From the NCBI RefSeq assembly GCF_022919835.1, contig NZ_CP095074.1:1550001-1614000 (forward strand): a DNA stretch of 64,000 bases, written 5' to 3'. The position numbers and the translations under genes are program-made. Source of the stretch: Halobacillus shinanisalinarum (lineage in GTDB: Bacteria; Bacillota; Bacilli; Bacillales; Halobacillaceae). Below, piece after piece: positions 9,011 to 18,443 of the stretch; position 1 is the stretch's first letter; each line of letters starts with the position of its first letter. The notes beneath the pieces are model-generated. The model did not search any database. It saw only the letters and a program-made list of their open reading frames with translations, and had not been told where the DNA came from.

Positions 9011-9550
9011 ATGAACATGGCAAATAACTATGGATACATACGGGGGAGTACCAAAGATCAGAATGAACAGCGTCAGTTACACAAAATGATGGAGAGAGGT
9101 GTAGAGGCATACAACATTTTTGTTGATAGAGCAAGCGGAGAAAACTTCGAACGCCCGTAATACCAATTACTGCGTAAGGTCCTCACTGAAGGGAACATTG
9201 TCTATATGGAAGCCCTTGATCGTATGGGCCTTAACTATGATGAGGTTATTGCAGAATGGAAGTACATCACAAGAGAATTAAAAGCGTGCGTCATCGTACT
9301 AGAAAACGAATCTTTTTTTGACAGTCGAAGATTCCGTGAAATGGGCGACATGGGACGTTTAATGGAAGATCAATTTTTATCTTTGCTTTCGTATGTTGCT
9401 GAGCAAGAAATAGCCGCAAATAATAGAAGAAAAACCATTCAAGACGGAGAAACGGAGACATAACAGACGTAATGTTTATGGTAATGTTAGAACTAAAGAA
9501 AAACACTTTTTATAAAATAATGAAGGAATATGAAAGAGTAAAGAGTATGT
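9011..9550 (+). pseudogene. serine recombinase (resolvase/invertase), broken
   Basis: Translation from ATG 9011 gives YGYIRGSTKDQNEQRQ, the N-terminus of a small serine recombinase with the nucleophilic Ser, and continues with FVDRASGENFERP. An in-frame TAA then interrupts it at 9158-9160. The frame resumes with a good catalytic-domain match: MEALDRMGLNYDEV, then a core ending SYVAEQEIAANNRRKT. A second lesion after about 9450 shifts the frame; the C-terminal HTH survives out of phase as KKNTFYKIMKEYE. With a stop and a frameshift it cannot make an active enzyme. It marks an old mobile element, consistent with repeats on either side. Confidence 0.8.
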
Positions 9551-9612
9551 AGCTTATTGAAATGCTTTTTTGTGCCGGGTCATACTGTTAAAAATGATGG
9601 CTGAGGGAAAAA

Positions 9613-9649
9613 GGCGGCAAAATCGACAGATGCTACCTTCACCCCAACT
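9613..9649 (-). repeat. 37-bp repeat, inverted copy (partner at 4956-4992)
   Basis: This is the reverse-strand copy of the 37-bp block described at 4956-4992. It lies just after the serine-recombinase remnant in a stretch (9551-9776) without any recognisable gene, supporting its origin from a mobile element. The two copies face each other across the lyase/BCCT pair. Confidence 0.55.
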
Positions 9650-9776
9650 TAAAGTGATCGGGTAAACAGGTCGTCCCCCTGCATATTGATGGATGTTGAA
9701 GCAGGTAATGAATTGACGTCCCGCCCCCGGTTTGAGTTGGCCGTTTCGCATATATGGTTGATTTCAAAAAGTTAGA

Positions 9777-9800
9777 GGCTGCCCCACCTTTTGGGACAGC
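9777..9800. terminator. GGCTGCCCC/GGGACAGCC hairpin
   Basis: A GC-rich stem with one mismatch and a short AT loop, the kind of intergenic hairpin common in Bacillaceae. It could stop transcription from the recombinase remnant on plus or from the SDR gene on minus. The remaining 150 bases to the SDR stop codon show no feature. Confidence 0.5.
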
Positions 9801-9949
9801 CCCTTCATGCAATTTATACTATCCTATTTTGAACCGATTCCTATTTGAACGAATTGTTCCTGAGCTAGTTCAATTCACTTAAGAATGCCAGCATAAAATT
9901 ACATGTGAAATCGTTTAGTTATGATCACTCGCACTCTCTAATCCTTTAT

Positions 9950-10693
9950 TTATAACTCTTGCGAAGTAGGCCGAACGATCAATTCATTAACGGATACATC
10001 GCCAGGTTCTGCCACGGCATAACGAATTGCTCGAGCCATAGAATCAGGGTGAATTGCTTGTTTGTAAAGCTCGTCCACACCCTGTTTTACGTCACTGTCG
10101 GTAATGGTTTCAGTTAATTCAGTATCTATCGCACCTGGAGAAAGAATCGTCGTTCGAATATTGTTCGCTGCTTCCTCTTTTCTCAGTCCTTCGGTAATTG
10201 CACGGACGGCAAACTTACTTCCACTGTAGACCGCACTGCCAGGAAAAACTTCGTGACCCGCTACGGATGACACATTGATAATATGCCCTGCTTTTCTTTC
10301 ACGCATATGCGGTAGTACCGCTGCGATTCCATAAAGAACGCCTTTAATATTAACATCAATCATACGATCCCACTCGTCAGTCTTCAGTTTATGCAACAGC
10401 GATTGCGGCATTAAACCAGCATTGTTCACCATCACATCGATTTTCCCGTAGGTATCAAGCGCAAATTGTGCCAGTTCCTGCATTTGTTCTGTGGAAACAA
10501 CATCTGTCACTTTGTATCGAGCCTCTCCACCTTTGTTTTCGATAGCCTTTTGTAATTCCTGCAGTCGTTCTTCACGGCGAGCAGCCAGGACGAGTTTGGC
10601 ACCATGACCAGCAAGCTCCTTCGCGGTTGCCTCCCCAATTCCACTGGACGCACCTGTTAAGACGACAATTTTTCCTTCGATATTGTTGGACAT
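9950..10693 (-). CDS. short-chain dehydrogenase/reductase
   Basis: From ATG 10693 (AAAGGTGTG seven bases upstream) the product is 247 residues, the classical SDR size. It has TGASSGIG for NADP(H) binding, VNNAG, a Ser in INVSSVAG, and the catalytic YxxxK as YSGSK. The arginines in AARREERL suggest preference for NADP. SDRs reduce or oxidise carbonyl/alcohol pairs in the cytoplasm; no specific substrate can be named. The degraded ArsR regulator directly upstream on the same strand is a common partner for stress-responsive SDR genes of this type. Confidence 0.9.
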   Translation of the reverse strand: MSNNIEGKIVVLTGASSGIGEATAKELAGHGAKLVLAARREERLQELQKAIENKGGEARYKVTDVVSTEQMQELAQFALDTYGKIDVMVNNAGLMPQSLLHKLKTDEWDRMIDVNIKGVLYGIAAVLPHMRERKAGHIINVSSVAGHEVFPGSAVYSGSKFAVRAITEGLRKEEAANNIRTTILSPGAIDTELTETITDSDVKQGVDELYKQAIHPDSMARAIRYAVAEPGDVSVNELIVRPTSQEL

Positions 10694-10762
10694 TTCAAAA
10701 CACACCTTTCTCTATATCACTTGCCGGGAAGTTGCATAACCACCCGGAATTAAATTTTTGCT

Positions 10763-10994
10763 CTATTCTTGATGTAGGGGCATATTGTACAAGAACTCCC
10801 CGTTAATATTGGAACCTTCCTTCTTTTCTAAGATCGAGCAGCCCACAATCCACCAAGGGACTTAAAACCGGTTGATACGTTTAAGCGAATCCCCATTTCT
10901 GTACAGCTCAGTTCCTCACGCTTGGCCAACATTTTCACGATTTGCAACGGGTAGGATGGCCTAAAGCCTTGTAGACATTTACTGTGACATCCTC
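10763..10994 (-). pseudogene. ArsR-family regulator, multiply frameshifted
   Basis: The minus strand reads VYKALGHPTR in one frame, LQIVKMLAKREELSCTEMG in the next, and KKEGSNINGEFLYNM ending in TAG in a third. Together these make an ArsR winged-helix protein (N-terminal ALGHPTRLQIVKML, HTH, then the wing ending in FLYNM). At least two indels separate the pieces, and the recognition helix region (LNVSTGFKS) seems damaged. The former regulator of the adjacent SDR gene is thus dead, so the SDR may be constitutive. Confidence 0.68.
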
Positions 10995-11610
10995 AGCCAC
11001 CCATAAAATCTGCCTTTCAGCCTTACATGTTTCGTATTTCCACAAATACCAAAATTCAAAACCTACCCTGCGATGTATGTTCTTAGAAAAAAATCAACAT
11101 GTTTCCCGTAGCACGAGGAACATATTGACCTTCTGGAAGAATAGTTCTAAGATTCTCCCTTCGTAAAAACTCTTCTATGACATACGGATAATCACGACCA
11201 TCCGTTTCAATAAAAAATAACCGGATGCCTGTATATCATAGGAGACCGATTATAGATGAAAGCTGTTTTTTATTAAATCATACCACTCCCGAAAAAGAGA
11301 CTCCAAAAACACCAACGAACAGGCTGCCAACAGAGATGGAGAGCCCTAAACATTTCAAATTGTCGTTTTGTTGATACGTTCTTAAACCAAAGATAACTTC
11401 TAAAGTACAACAGATAGCAATCGCAATAAAGAGCATAAACTTCGCTACCTGCTAAAGGTCACTTTTTACTAGTCTTTCAATATAGCTAAAATTTGCTCAG
11501 CTACTCTAAATTCTTCAGACAACTAATAGGCTGCGCCCCCTGCTTGTCGAGGGCCCTCCATGAGTGAGCATTATCTCAGCCTAGCAACCCTAAAATTTGA
11601 TAGTACACCC
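10995..11610. other. decayed region with coding-like scraps
   Basis: There is no intact gene. On the minus strand 11090-11225 reads LFFIETDGRDYPYVIEEF continuing to EGQYVPRATGN, clearly protein-like but of a family I do not recognise. About 11285-11455 reads as one hydrophobic segment with FMLFIAIAICCTLEVIFG, like part of a small membrane protein. Neither has a start site or full length. I take the stretch to be the remains of two or three genes. Confidence 0.35.
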
Positions 11611-11639
11611 TTGACATACAAATGTAAGCGTTTTACTAT
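11611..11639 (+). promoter_or_regulatory. sigma-A promoter of the ribose operon
   Basis: TTGACA (11611-11616) and TACTAT (11634-11639) are separated by exactly 17 bases. The first operator palindrome begins four bases past the -10 box, where a bound repressor would block the start site. Confidence 0.8.
11623..11636 (+). promoter_or_regulatory. CcpA cre-like site
   Basis: TGTAAGCGTTTTAC matches the cre consensus TGWAARCGYTWNCW at 12 of 14 positions. It overlaps the spacer and -10 box, a placement that gives catabolite repression in Bacillus sugar operons. Confidence 0.6.
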
Positions 11640-11642
11640 ATG

Positions 11643-11656
11643 TGTAACGGGTTACA
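11643..11656. promoter_or_regulatory. RbsR operator O1
   Basis: TGTAACGGGTTACA is a LacI-type palindrome with one central asymmetry, located at the expected transcription start. It shares its half site with the stronger palindrome 40 bases downstream (centre to centre). Confidence 0.72.
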
Positions 11657-11676
11657 TAAAACCCTTTTTAATTTGA

Positions 11677-11702
11677 TTAATGTGTAACCGGTTACACATT
11701 AA
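11677..11702. promoter_or_regulatory. RbsR operator O2, 26-bp perfect palindrome
   Basis: The core TGTAACCGGTTACA at 11683-11696 extends to a perfect 26-bp palindrome that ends 22 bases before the rbsR start codon. The CpG-centred form is typical of LacI-family sites. The spacing of 40 bp from O1, about four helical turns, would allow two dimers on one face of the DNA. Confidence 0.8.
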
Positions 11703-11723
11703 GGCAAGAAGGTGATTTAAAAG

Positions 11724-12713
11724 ATGACAACAATTAAAGATGTCGCTAAACTCGCTGAGGTTTCTGTAGCTACTGTTTCCAGGGTTTTAAACAAGAATGG
11801 CTATGTCCATACCGAAACGGAAAAGCGTGTTGCTGATGCGATTAAACAGTTAAACTATAAACCTAATGATGTGGCTCGAAGTCTTTTTAAAGGGCGTTCA
11901 AAAATGATTGCTCTTCTTGTCCCAGATATAATGAACCCTTTCTTCCCTGAACTTGCCAGGGCTGTGGAAGATGTGACCAAACAACATAATTTCACCTTTG
12001 TTTTATGTAATACCGATGATGATATCGATAAAGAAATGGCTTATTTAGATGCATTAAAGCAAAAGTCTGTAGACGGAATCATTATTGTTTCGAGTACCAT
12101 TACTGCTGAGGACATCAACGGGATGGGAACTCCGATTGTGGCTCTCGATAGGATTCTTAGTTCTAGTCTATCTTCCGTTACTGTTAATAATTGTGTTGGC
12201 GCTAGAGAAGCTGTCCAACATTTAAAGGCGATTGGCTGTCAGAGGATCGCCCATGTTTCAGGACCAGAGAATGTGAGTAACGCTAAACAACGTTTGAAAG
12301 GCTATCTTGAAGAAGTGCAAGACGAGCAATGGTTTCACCCTAGCTATATAGAACAAGGAGACTATCATTTTGAAAATGCCAAAGCAGCAACTGAAAAGCT
12401 CCTCAACAAACATCGTGATATCGATGGTCTTTTTGTAGCGAATGACCTTATGGGTGTTGGTGCATTAAAGGCAGCCGAGTCACTGGGAATCAACGTACCT
12501 GAGGACCTCTCGATCATAGCTTTTGATGGTATCAGCCTTGGGGAGACCACCTCCCCCGCTTTAACAACCATGGCACAGCCCATTTACCAGGCAGGGGCCA
12601 GAGCAGCAGAAATACTTATTGAACAAATTGAGAATCAGAACCTTGCTACGACGAACGAAGAATTCTCTGTGAAACTAGTTGAACGACAATCCACTAGGAG
12701 GTGTTCACCATGA
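11724..12713 (+). CDS. rbsR: ribose operon repressor, LacI family
   Basis: This 329-residue protein begins with the LacI helix-turn-helix TIKDVAKLAEVSVATVSRVL and the hinge helix (NDVARSLFKGRS), followed by a periplasmic-binding-protein-like ligand domain with LVPDIMNPFF and the IAFDG strand. It should bind the two palindromes just upstream and release on ribose or a ribose derivative, as RbsR does in B. subtilis. Being the first gene of rbsRKDACB, it controls itself and the transport genes. AAGGTGAT lies before the ATG. Its stop codon overlaps the rbsK start as ATGA, a sign of translational coupling. Confidence 0.92.
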   Translation: MTTIKDVAKLAEVSVATVSRVLNKNGYVHTETEKRVADAIKQLNYKPNDVARSLFKGRSKMIALLVPDIMNPFFPELARAVEDVTKQHNFTFVLCNTDDDIDKEMAYLDALKQKSVDGIIIVSSTITAEDINGMGTPIVALDRILSSSLSSVTVNNCVGAREAVQHLKAIGCQRIAHVSGPENVSNAKQRLKGYLEEVQDEQWFHPSYIEQGDYHFENAKAATEKLLNKHRDIDGLFVANDLMGVGALKAAESLGINVPEDLSIIAFDGISLGETTSPALTTMAQPIYQAGARAAEILIEQIENQNLATTNEEFSVKLVERQSTRRCSP

Positions 12714-13605
12714 GCCATCAGCCGACGGTAACCGTTGTCGGGAGTATCAATATGGATTTAGCCGTTTCGACAGATGTTATGCCGCTTCAAGGTGAAACTG
12801 TTCTTGGAAAAAAGTTTGCCACGTACCCTGGAGGTAAAGGGGCAAACCAGGCTGTAGCTGCGGCAAGGCTAGGTGCGAACGTGAATATGATCGGCGCTGT
12901 CGGTGGAGATATTTTTGGAAGGGAATTACTTCATCATCTTCACAACGAGACTATCGATACATCGGCTGTGCACACATTAGACCATGTTCCTTCTGGGACA
13001 GCGACGATTATCTTATCTGAACAAGATAATCGAATTATCGTTGCCCCCGGTGCAAATGGAATGGTCTCTCCTGAGTTAGTTCAGAGTCATAAATCTATCA
13101 TTAAGAATAGTGATGTGATCCTATTACAATTGGAAATTCCGATAGAGACAATTAGTTACGTAGCAGCCTTAGCTTACGACCTGGGGGTGCCCGTGATACT
13201 CAACCCTGCTCCCTATCAAAAGCTCCCAGCTGCTTTGTTAAGTCAAGTCGAATTCTTAACGCCAAATGAAACCGAAGCGAAGTCTTTAACTAAAGATCCA
13301 GTGCTTGATATTCTTCGTGAGAAAATGATTATCACACAAGGTGATCGGGTGTTGTCATTCACCGGAACGACTCAGACATGACGATTCCTGGATACAATGT
13401 GCCTCTTCAAGATACTACCGGTGCGGGTGATACCTTTAATGGCGCGCTTGCGACACGATTAGCCAGCGGCAAACGTTTAGAGGATGCTGTGAATTATGCT
13501 AACGCAGCTGCAGCCATGTCTGTTACGAAGTTAGGTGCTCAAAGCGGCATGCCAATCAAGGATGAGGTCGAACAGTTTTTGCAAGAAAGGTCTGATCACC
13601 AATGA
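12710..13605 (+). pseudogene. rbsK: ribokinase with one frameshift
   Basis: Ribokinase (PfkB family) phosphorylates D-ribose to ribose 5-phosphate. The first frame carries VGSINMDL, the GGKGANQAVAAARLG signature and LNPAP; the second carries the ATP/anion-hole motif DTTGAGDTFNGAL with the catalytic Asp. The frames join if one G is added to CGGG near 13346, giving an unbroken run through the DMTIPGYNV strand; total length is one base short of a multiple of three. All other operon genes are intact and ATGA overlaps exist at both ends, so a sequencing error is quite possible. If the lesion is real, ribose could be imported but not phosphorylated by this gene. Confidence 0.88.
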
Positions 13606-13991
13606 AGAAAACAGGCATATTAAATCGTGAGCTAGCTTCTATTCTAGCAAGACTTGGACATACGGATACCATTATCATTGCAGATTGCGGTATGCCCATC
13701 CCCGAGGATACAAAATGTGTTGACCTCTCCGTAACTCTTGGATCGCCAAGCTTTGAATCGATCCTACAGGTAATAGCAGATGATATGGAAATTGAAGCGA
13801 TTACTCTAGCAGAAGAAATGAAACAGCATAATGCCTCTATCCATGATAACGTTCTGAGCTATTCGAAGTCGATCCATTATACAAGTCATGAAGATTTAAA
13901 AACTCAAGCCAAAAACGCCAAGGCAGTGATTCGAACAGGGGAAAATACTCCTTATGCGAATGCCATTCTGCAGTCAGGGGTCATTTTCTAG
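13602..13991 (+). CDS. rbsD: D-ribose pyranase
   Basis: This 129-residue RbsD/FucU-type mutarotase interconverts pyranose and furanose forms of ribose, giving the kinase its furanose substrate. It has MKKTGILNRELASILARLGH at the N-terminus with the catalytic-site histidine, IADCGMPIP, and the ending IRTGENTPYANAILQSGV that forms the active site between subunits. Family length is about 130. The start overlaps rbsK by four bases (ATGA), and rbsA follows after 18 bases with a GGAGG site. Confidence 0.93.
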   Translation: MKKTGILNRELASILARLGHTDTIIIADCGMPIPEDTKCVDLSVTLGSPSFESILQVIADDMEIEAITLAEEMKQHNASIHDNVLSYSKSIHYTSHEDLKTQAKNAKAVIRTGENTPYANAILQSGVIF

Positions 13992-14009
13992 ACGAAGGAG
14001 GGGAGAAAT

Positions 14010-15509
14010 ATGGTGGCTACACCTTTTATTGAGATGAGTAAGATTAATAAATCGTTCGCTGGCAACCAGGTGTTAAAGGATGTTGATTTCACTGTTCACC
14101 CAGGGGAAGTGCATGCGCTCATGGGGGAAAATGGTGCTGGAAAATCAACTTTAATCAAAGTGTTAACTGGCATTCACCCAAGAGACGGCGGGACTATTCA
14201 GTTAAAAGGTGAAGAAGTTACGTTTACCAATCCCAAACAAGCCGAACATAAAGGAATGGTTGTCATCCATCAGGAGCTAAATATCATTCCACACTTAACG
14301 GTCACCCAGAATATGTTTCTTGGAAAAGAGCTGACCTACGGGAAGTCTGGCATTCTAAAGATGAAAGAAATGCGCCAACAAACGCTTGAGAACTTGGAAC
14401 GCCTCGGTGTAACGAATATCAATCCAGATGAAGAAGCTGGCCATCTTTCCGTTGGTAAACAGCAAATGGTCGAGATCGCCCGTGCCGTTTCCACAAATGC
14501 GGAAATGATCATTATGGACGAGCCGACAGCGGCGCTGACTGAACGTGAAATCGAACGTCTCTTTGATGTCGTTAACTCTTTACGAGAACAAAACGTCAGC
14601 ATCATTTATATTTCCCATAGGATGGAGGAAATTTTTCAAATATGTGACCGAATTACAGTACTTCGTGACGGTTCATACGTCGGGACAGAAAATATTTCTG
14701 AGACCTCCTTTAAAGCGATTGTAAAAATGATGGTTGGCCGCGAACTTGGTGAACGTTTTCCTGAGCGAACGGGCGAACGCGGAGATGTGGTACTTGAAGT
14801 AAAGCATTTAGCCAGAACGGGCCTTTTCACTGATGTCAATTTCTCCGTGCATCAGGGAGAGATTCTCGGTGTAGCTGGACTTATGGGGGCTGGCCGAACT
14901 GAAATTATGGAAGCCATCTTTGGTTCACGTAAGAAAACGCATGGCAGTATTTCCTTAAACGGCGAACCATTAACGATTAAACACCCACGGGATGCGATTC
15001 GTTCAGGTATTGGCTTTATAACTGAGGATCGAAAAGATGAAGGGCTTGTGCTTAATTTGTCGATACGGGAGAATATTGCATTGACAAATACGAAAGCGAT
15101 TTCGAATGGTGGCTGGATTTCTTCTTCTAATGAAATGAAGTTGATTGACGAGTTGATTGAAAAGCTTCACGTAAGAACGACAGGGCGCGAGCAAGAGGTT
15201 CGCTCATTAAGTGGTGGAAACCAGCAAAAGGTCGTCATCGCCAAATGGCTCGGTATTAAACCAAAGCTTCTCATCCTAGATGAGCCTACACGCGGTGTAG
15301 ATGTTGGTGCTAAAAAAGAAATTTACCATATTATGAATGAACTCACTGAACAGGGGGTCGCTATCATTATGGTTTCGTCAGAACTTCCAGAGGTTCTAGG
15401 GGTAAGTGACCGGATTATGGTGATTCATGAAGGAAAAGTCGCACGTATCATCGACAGCGATGAGGCTGATCAAGAAAAAATAATGGCAGCAGCTACAGGA
15501 GGGGAGTAA
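14010..15509 (+). CDS. rbsA: ribose ABC transporter ATP-binding protein
   Basis: This 499-residue protein contains two fused ABC ATPase domains as in all RbsA/MglA carriers. Domain 1 has Walker [10 protein letters not shown], an [12 protein letters not shown] signature variant and Walker [11 protein letters not shown]. Domain 2 has the degenerate P-loop of this class (GLMGAGRTE), the [14 protein letters not shown] signature and [15 protein letters not shown]. It powers ribose import with RbsC and RbsB. The start follows GGAGGGGAGAAAT, and rbsC begins two bases after its stop. Confidence 0.94.
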   Translation: MVATPFIEMSKINKSFAGNQVLKDVDFTVHPGEVHALMGENGAGKSTLIKVLTGIHPRDGGTIQLKGEEVTFTNPKQAEHKGMVVIHQELNIIPHLTVTQNMFLGKELTYGKSGILKMKEMRQQTLENLERLGVTNINPDEEAGHLSVGKQQMVEIARAVSTNAEMIIMDEPTAALTEREIERLFDVVNSLREQNVSIIYISHRMEEIFQICDRITVLRDGSYVGTENISETSFKAIVKMMVGRELGERFPERTGERGDVVLEVKHLARTGLFTDVNFSVHQGEILGVAGLMGAGRTEIMEAIFGSRKKTHGSISLNGEPLTIKHPRDAIRSGIGFITEDRKDEGLVLNLSIRENIALTNTKAISNGGWISSSNEMKLIDELIEKLHVRTTGREQEVRSLSGGNQQKVVIAKWLGIKPKLLILDEPTRGVDVGAKKEIYHIMNELTEQGVAIIMVSSELPEVLGVSDRIMVIHEGKVARIIDSDEADQEKIMAAATGGE

Positions 15510-15511
15510 CG

Positions 15512-16447
15512 ATGAAGCAATCATTAATGAGCAATTTTTCTAAGCTTGGCCCGTTAATTGGTCTACTGTTAATTATAACCATTTTATCTTTCTTAAGCGA
15601 TAACTTTTTTACCATTGATAACTTACTCAACCTTCTAAGGCAGATTTCTATTAATGCCCTGATTGCTTTTGGTATGACGTTCGTCATCTTAACAGGTGGA
15701 ATTGACCTTTCTGTCGGGTCCATCCTAGCGTTTGGCAGTGCTTTAACAGCTGGTATGCTTGCTAGTGGCATGGATCCGTTACTTGCCGTATTAATTGGGT
15801 TATTAGCAGGATTTGCTATGGGAGCGGTAAATGGGTTTGTTATTACAAAAGGGAAAGTTGCCCCCTTTATTGCCACACTAGCCACGATGACGATCTTCCG
15901 CGGTGCTACGCTAGTTTATACAGAAGGGCGCCCCATCACAGGGTTATCAGACAGCTTCACATTTGAAATGATCGGTGGGGGTTATGTATTCGGCATCCCT
16001 TTTCCAGCAATAGTAATGCTTGTGGTTTTCGTCATCTTATTCTATATCTTGCGTAACACTGTTTTTGGTAGACAAGTATATTCCGTTGGTGGGAATGAAG
16101 AAGCTTCTATCCTATCAGGGATTAAAGCAGACCGCGTGAAAATATGGGTGTACTCGCTAACCGGGATGCTGTCCGTTTTAGGTGGAATCATTTTGACAAG
16201 TCGGTTAAATTCAGCTCAGCCGACAGCTGGAACCATGTACGAGCTTGATGCCATTGCTGCCGTTGTGCTTGGTGGGACAAGCCTTGCGGGTGGTCGAGGG
16301 CGAATCGTCGGTACGTTGATCGGTGCTTTAATTATTGGCGTACTTGATAATGGACTGAATTTATTAAACGTATCATCCTTCTATCAACAAATTGTCAAGG
16401 GTGGCGTCATTCTACTCGCTGTCTTGCTTGATCGCAAGTCTAACTAA
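15512..16447 (+). CDS. rbsC: ribose ABC transporter permease
   Basis: This 311-residue permease has eight to ten hydrophobic segments and the conserved family segments ILTGGIDLSVGS, KVAPFIATLATM and the EAA-like loop AIAAVVLGGTSLAGGRG that docks on RbsA. Its length matches RbsC. It is tightly coupled to rbsA and followed after about 60 bases by rbsB, which has its own strong AAGGAGG site, as expected for a binding protein made in excess. Confidence 0.94.
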   Translation: MKQSLMSNFSKLGPLIGLLLIITILSFLSDNFFTIDNLLNLLRQISINALIAFGMTFVILTGGIDLSVGSILAFGSALTAGMLASGMDPLLAVLIGLLAGFAMGAVNGFVITKGKVAPFIATLATMTIFRGATLVYTEGRPITGLSDSFTFEMIGGGYVFGIPFPAIVMLVVFVILFYILRNTVFGRQVYSVGGNEEASILSGIKADRVKIWVYSLTGMLSVLGGIILTSRLNSAQPTAGTMYELDAIAAVVLGGTSLAGGRGRIVGTLIGALIIGVLDNGLNLLNVSSFYQQIVKGGVILLAVLLDRKSN

Positions 16448-16507
16448 CAAACATGATGTTCTTCCATGAACATGATGATATAAAAATATTTCAAGGAGGA
16501 AATACAC

Positions 16508-17455
16508 ATGAGTAAATGGATCAAATCACTTGGACTCTTAGCTTTATTGTTGATCGTTGCTACAGCCTGCTCGACAGAACCACCAGGATCTTCCTCAGAT
16601 GATTCCAGCGGAGAAAGCCAAGGATCTGAGGATGACACAGTTAAAATAGGACTTTCCATTTCAACTTTGAACAATCCGTTCTTTGTTTCATTGCGTGATG
16701 GTGCGCAAGCTGCTGCAAAGGAAGCCGGTTTCGAACTCCTAACGTCAGACGCTCAGAATGATTCAGCAACACAGGTTAGTGATATTGAAGACTTATTACA
16801 GCAAAATATTGATGTCCTACTGGTAAACCCTACGGATTCTGCAGCCATTGTTTCTGCCATAGAGTCAGCGAATAACGCTGATGTTCCTGTCATCACAGTT
16901 GACCGCAGTGCTGATGGTGGTGATGTCGTCTCACACATTGCTTCTGATAACGTAGCCGGCGGAGAAATGGCTGGAAAATTTATTGCAGAACAATTGGGTG
17001 AAGAAGGTAACGTTGTTGAGCTAGAAGGGATCCCTGGTGCATCAGCTACTCGTGAGCGTGGGAAAGGTTTTCACAATATTATTGATGGCATCGATGGGAT
17101 TGAGGTCGTTGCCAATCAATCAGCGAACTTTGACCGTTCTGAAGGATTAACGGTTATGGAAAACATTTTACAGAGTACAGACGACATTGACGCTGTTTTT
17201 GCCCATAATGATGAAATGGCTTTAGGTGCTGTCCAAGCTTTAGAATCAAACAATTTGCTTGAAGATGTTACGGTTGTAGGCTTTGATGCCACGGATGATG
17301 CACGGGCAGCTGTTTCTGAAGGACGCATGGATGCTACTGTCGCCCAGCAGCCGAAGCTGATCGGTGAACAAGCGATTGAGACAGCTGGAAAAGTAGCAAA
17401 CGGAGAAAGTGTGGATGAATTCATTCCTGTTGAACTGCAACTTGTAACAGAATAA
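16508..17455 (+). CDS. rbsB: ribose-binding lipoprotein
   Basis: This 315-residue product begins with a lipoprotein signal (MSKWIKSLGLLALLLIVATAC), cysteine at residue 21, followed by a Ser/Glu/Asp-rich linker and a periplasmic-binding-protein fold: IGLSISTLNNPFF, DRSADGG, FAHNDEMALGA and VGFDATDDA. It is anchored outside the membrane and delivers ribose to RbsC. The acidic linker is long, as in proteins from salt-tolerant bacilli. A hairpin terminator closes the operon 63 bases downstream. Confidence 0.93.
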   Translation: MSKWIKSLGLLALLLIVATACSTEPPGSSSDDSSGESQGSEDDTVKIGLSISTLNNPFFVSLRDGAQAAAKEAGFELLTSDAQNDSATQVSDIEDLLQQNIDVLLVNPTDSAAIVSAIESANNADVPVITVDRSADGGDVVSHIASDNVAGGEMAGKFIAEQLGEEGNVVELEGIPGASATRERGKGFHNIIDGIDGIEVVANQSANFDRSEGLTVMENILQSTDDIDAVFAHNDEMALGAVQALESNNLLEDVTVVGFDATDDARAAVSEGRMDATVAQQPKLIGEQAIETAGKVANGESVDEFIPVELQLVTE

Positions 17456-17517
17456 TAGGTGTAGGTTGTTAAATTTAAACCCCTTCAGGATGTACACCAA
17501 CCTTAAAAATCATAAAG

Positions 17518-17545
17518 GAATCCCTTCTTTTCACTGGAGGGATTC
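17518..17545 (+). terminator. terminator of the rbs operon
   Basis: GAATCCCT pairs with AGGGATTC over a 12-base loop and is followed by TTTTA. It lies 63 bases past the rbsB stop. Confidence 0.8.
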
Positions 17546-18194
17546 TTTTACGTTTACTGTATAGCTATAAGCAGTGTCTCAATTTCATTGGGCACTCCAA
17601 CTTCACTACTCATCCCATAATAGAATCCATGGAAAGTTACCAAGTGTATTGGGCACTTTTTCAGAACCTACATATGAGGGTTCAATCTTACAAATTCCGA
17701 AATTCTAAATAATCATCTTATACTAGACTTCTTCACTACAAGAAAAATTAAGCGATACAGCAGGCGAAAGGAGCGGTTCACTAACGAAAATTCGTTAGAC
17801 TGTTTCTTGGTCAAGCAATTTGAACAATATAATCAGTGATTCGCGATTCGTTGCCATACTGGATAATCTATTAACATCATCATCAACCCCTTTATGTACG
17901 ATTACAATCGCTGATATTCAGGAAGATCTATCATTATGTCGGGACCTCTCTAAAATTCTAGGTATTAACCAAAACCCTATGACAATACCTGCTTGCTATA
18001 CTACTTCCCACTAAATTGCTTATGTTTATTCCCTCATTATTTATTAGTGTACTTAGTAAAAATGAGAAGGAAGCCAAAAAAGTCGCAGTTGAAAGGCTTA
18101 TAGTGATACGCTTTTTTACACTCATAAGCCCCCTCCTCGATTGATCTAATTTGTTCTGCTTAACTGCCCGACAGCCGTATAAAAACAATAAAAT
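17546..18194. other. intergenic stretch without a supported gene
   Basis: A 64-codon frame at 17820-18014 has no ribosome site and no recognisable product. The only structure seen is a short inverted repeat, CTAACGAA-AA-TTCGTTAG, at 17781-17798, which could be an operator or transcription signal. GGGCACT after ATT occurs twice (near 17600 and 17655). Nothing else stands out. Confidence 0.4.
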
Positions 18195-18240
18195 GGACTG
18201 TATCTAAGCAGTCCGTTATTCAACTCTTGCGCTCGTTCGT
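18195..18240 (+). repeat. array hairpin repeat, copy 1
   Basis: GGACTG-8-CAGTCC hairpin (18195-18214) followed by GTTATTC and TTGCGCTCGTTCG. The same hairpin plus GTTATTC recurs at 21945. It sits on the 3' side of the DJ-1/PfpI gene. The AGGTCA(G/A)CCAGT segment following it at about 18246 recurs on the other side of that gene. Confidence 0.6.
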
Positions 18241-18333
18241 TTTATAAGGTCAGCCAGTTATTAAAGTGTACCCTTTGTAAAGGACATTTTATATTTCTGG
18301 TTGACCTATGTTTAATAGGTTTTATTCTTGAGG

Positions 18334-18440
18334 TAGCCGGGGTAGGACGTTTGCGCCCGTGGGACTTGATCCCGTCATGAATACTGTCCACCCCCTACTT
18401 GTAGAAACATGTTTGAGGCTGGTTCGTATTGAAGAGTCCC
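18334..18440. repeat. dispersed repeat, copy B (partner at 4774-4893)
   Basis: The match to copy A begins at TAGCCGGGG and is strongest over TTGTAGAAACATGTTTGA and GCTGGTT. It ends almost at the stop codon of the DJ-1 gene, suggesting that insertion or deletion of this element set the edge of the gene array. Confidence 0.5.
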
Positions 18441-18443
18441 CTT

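Noticed and set aside
11641..11702. Transposon inverted repeats upstream of rbsR
   Set aside because: Position relative to the promoter and the TGTAACCGGTTACA core fit LacI-type operators.
17820..18014. 64-codon plus-strand frame
   Set aside because: No ribosome site, no recognisable domain and no neighbour context.
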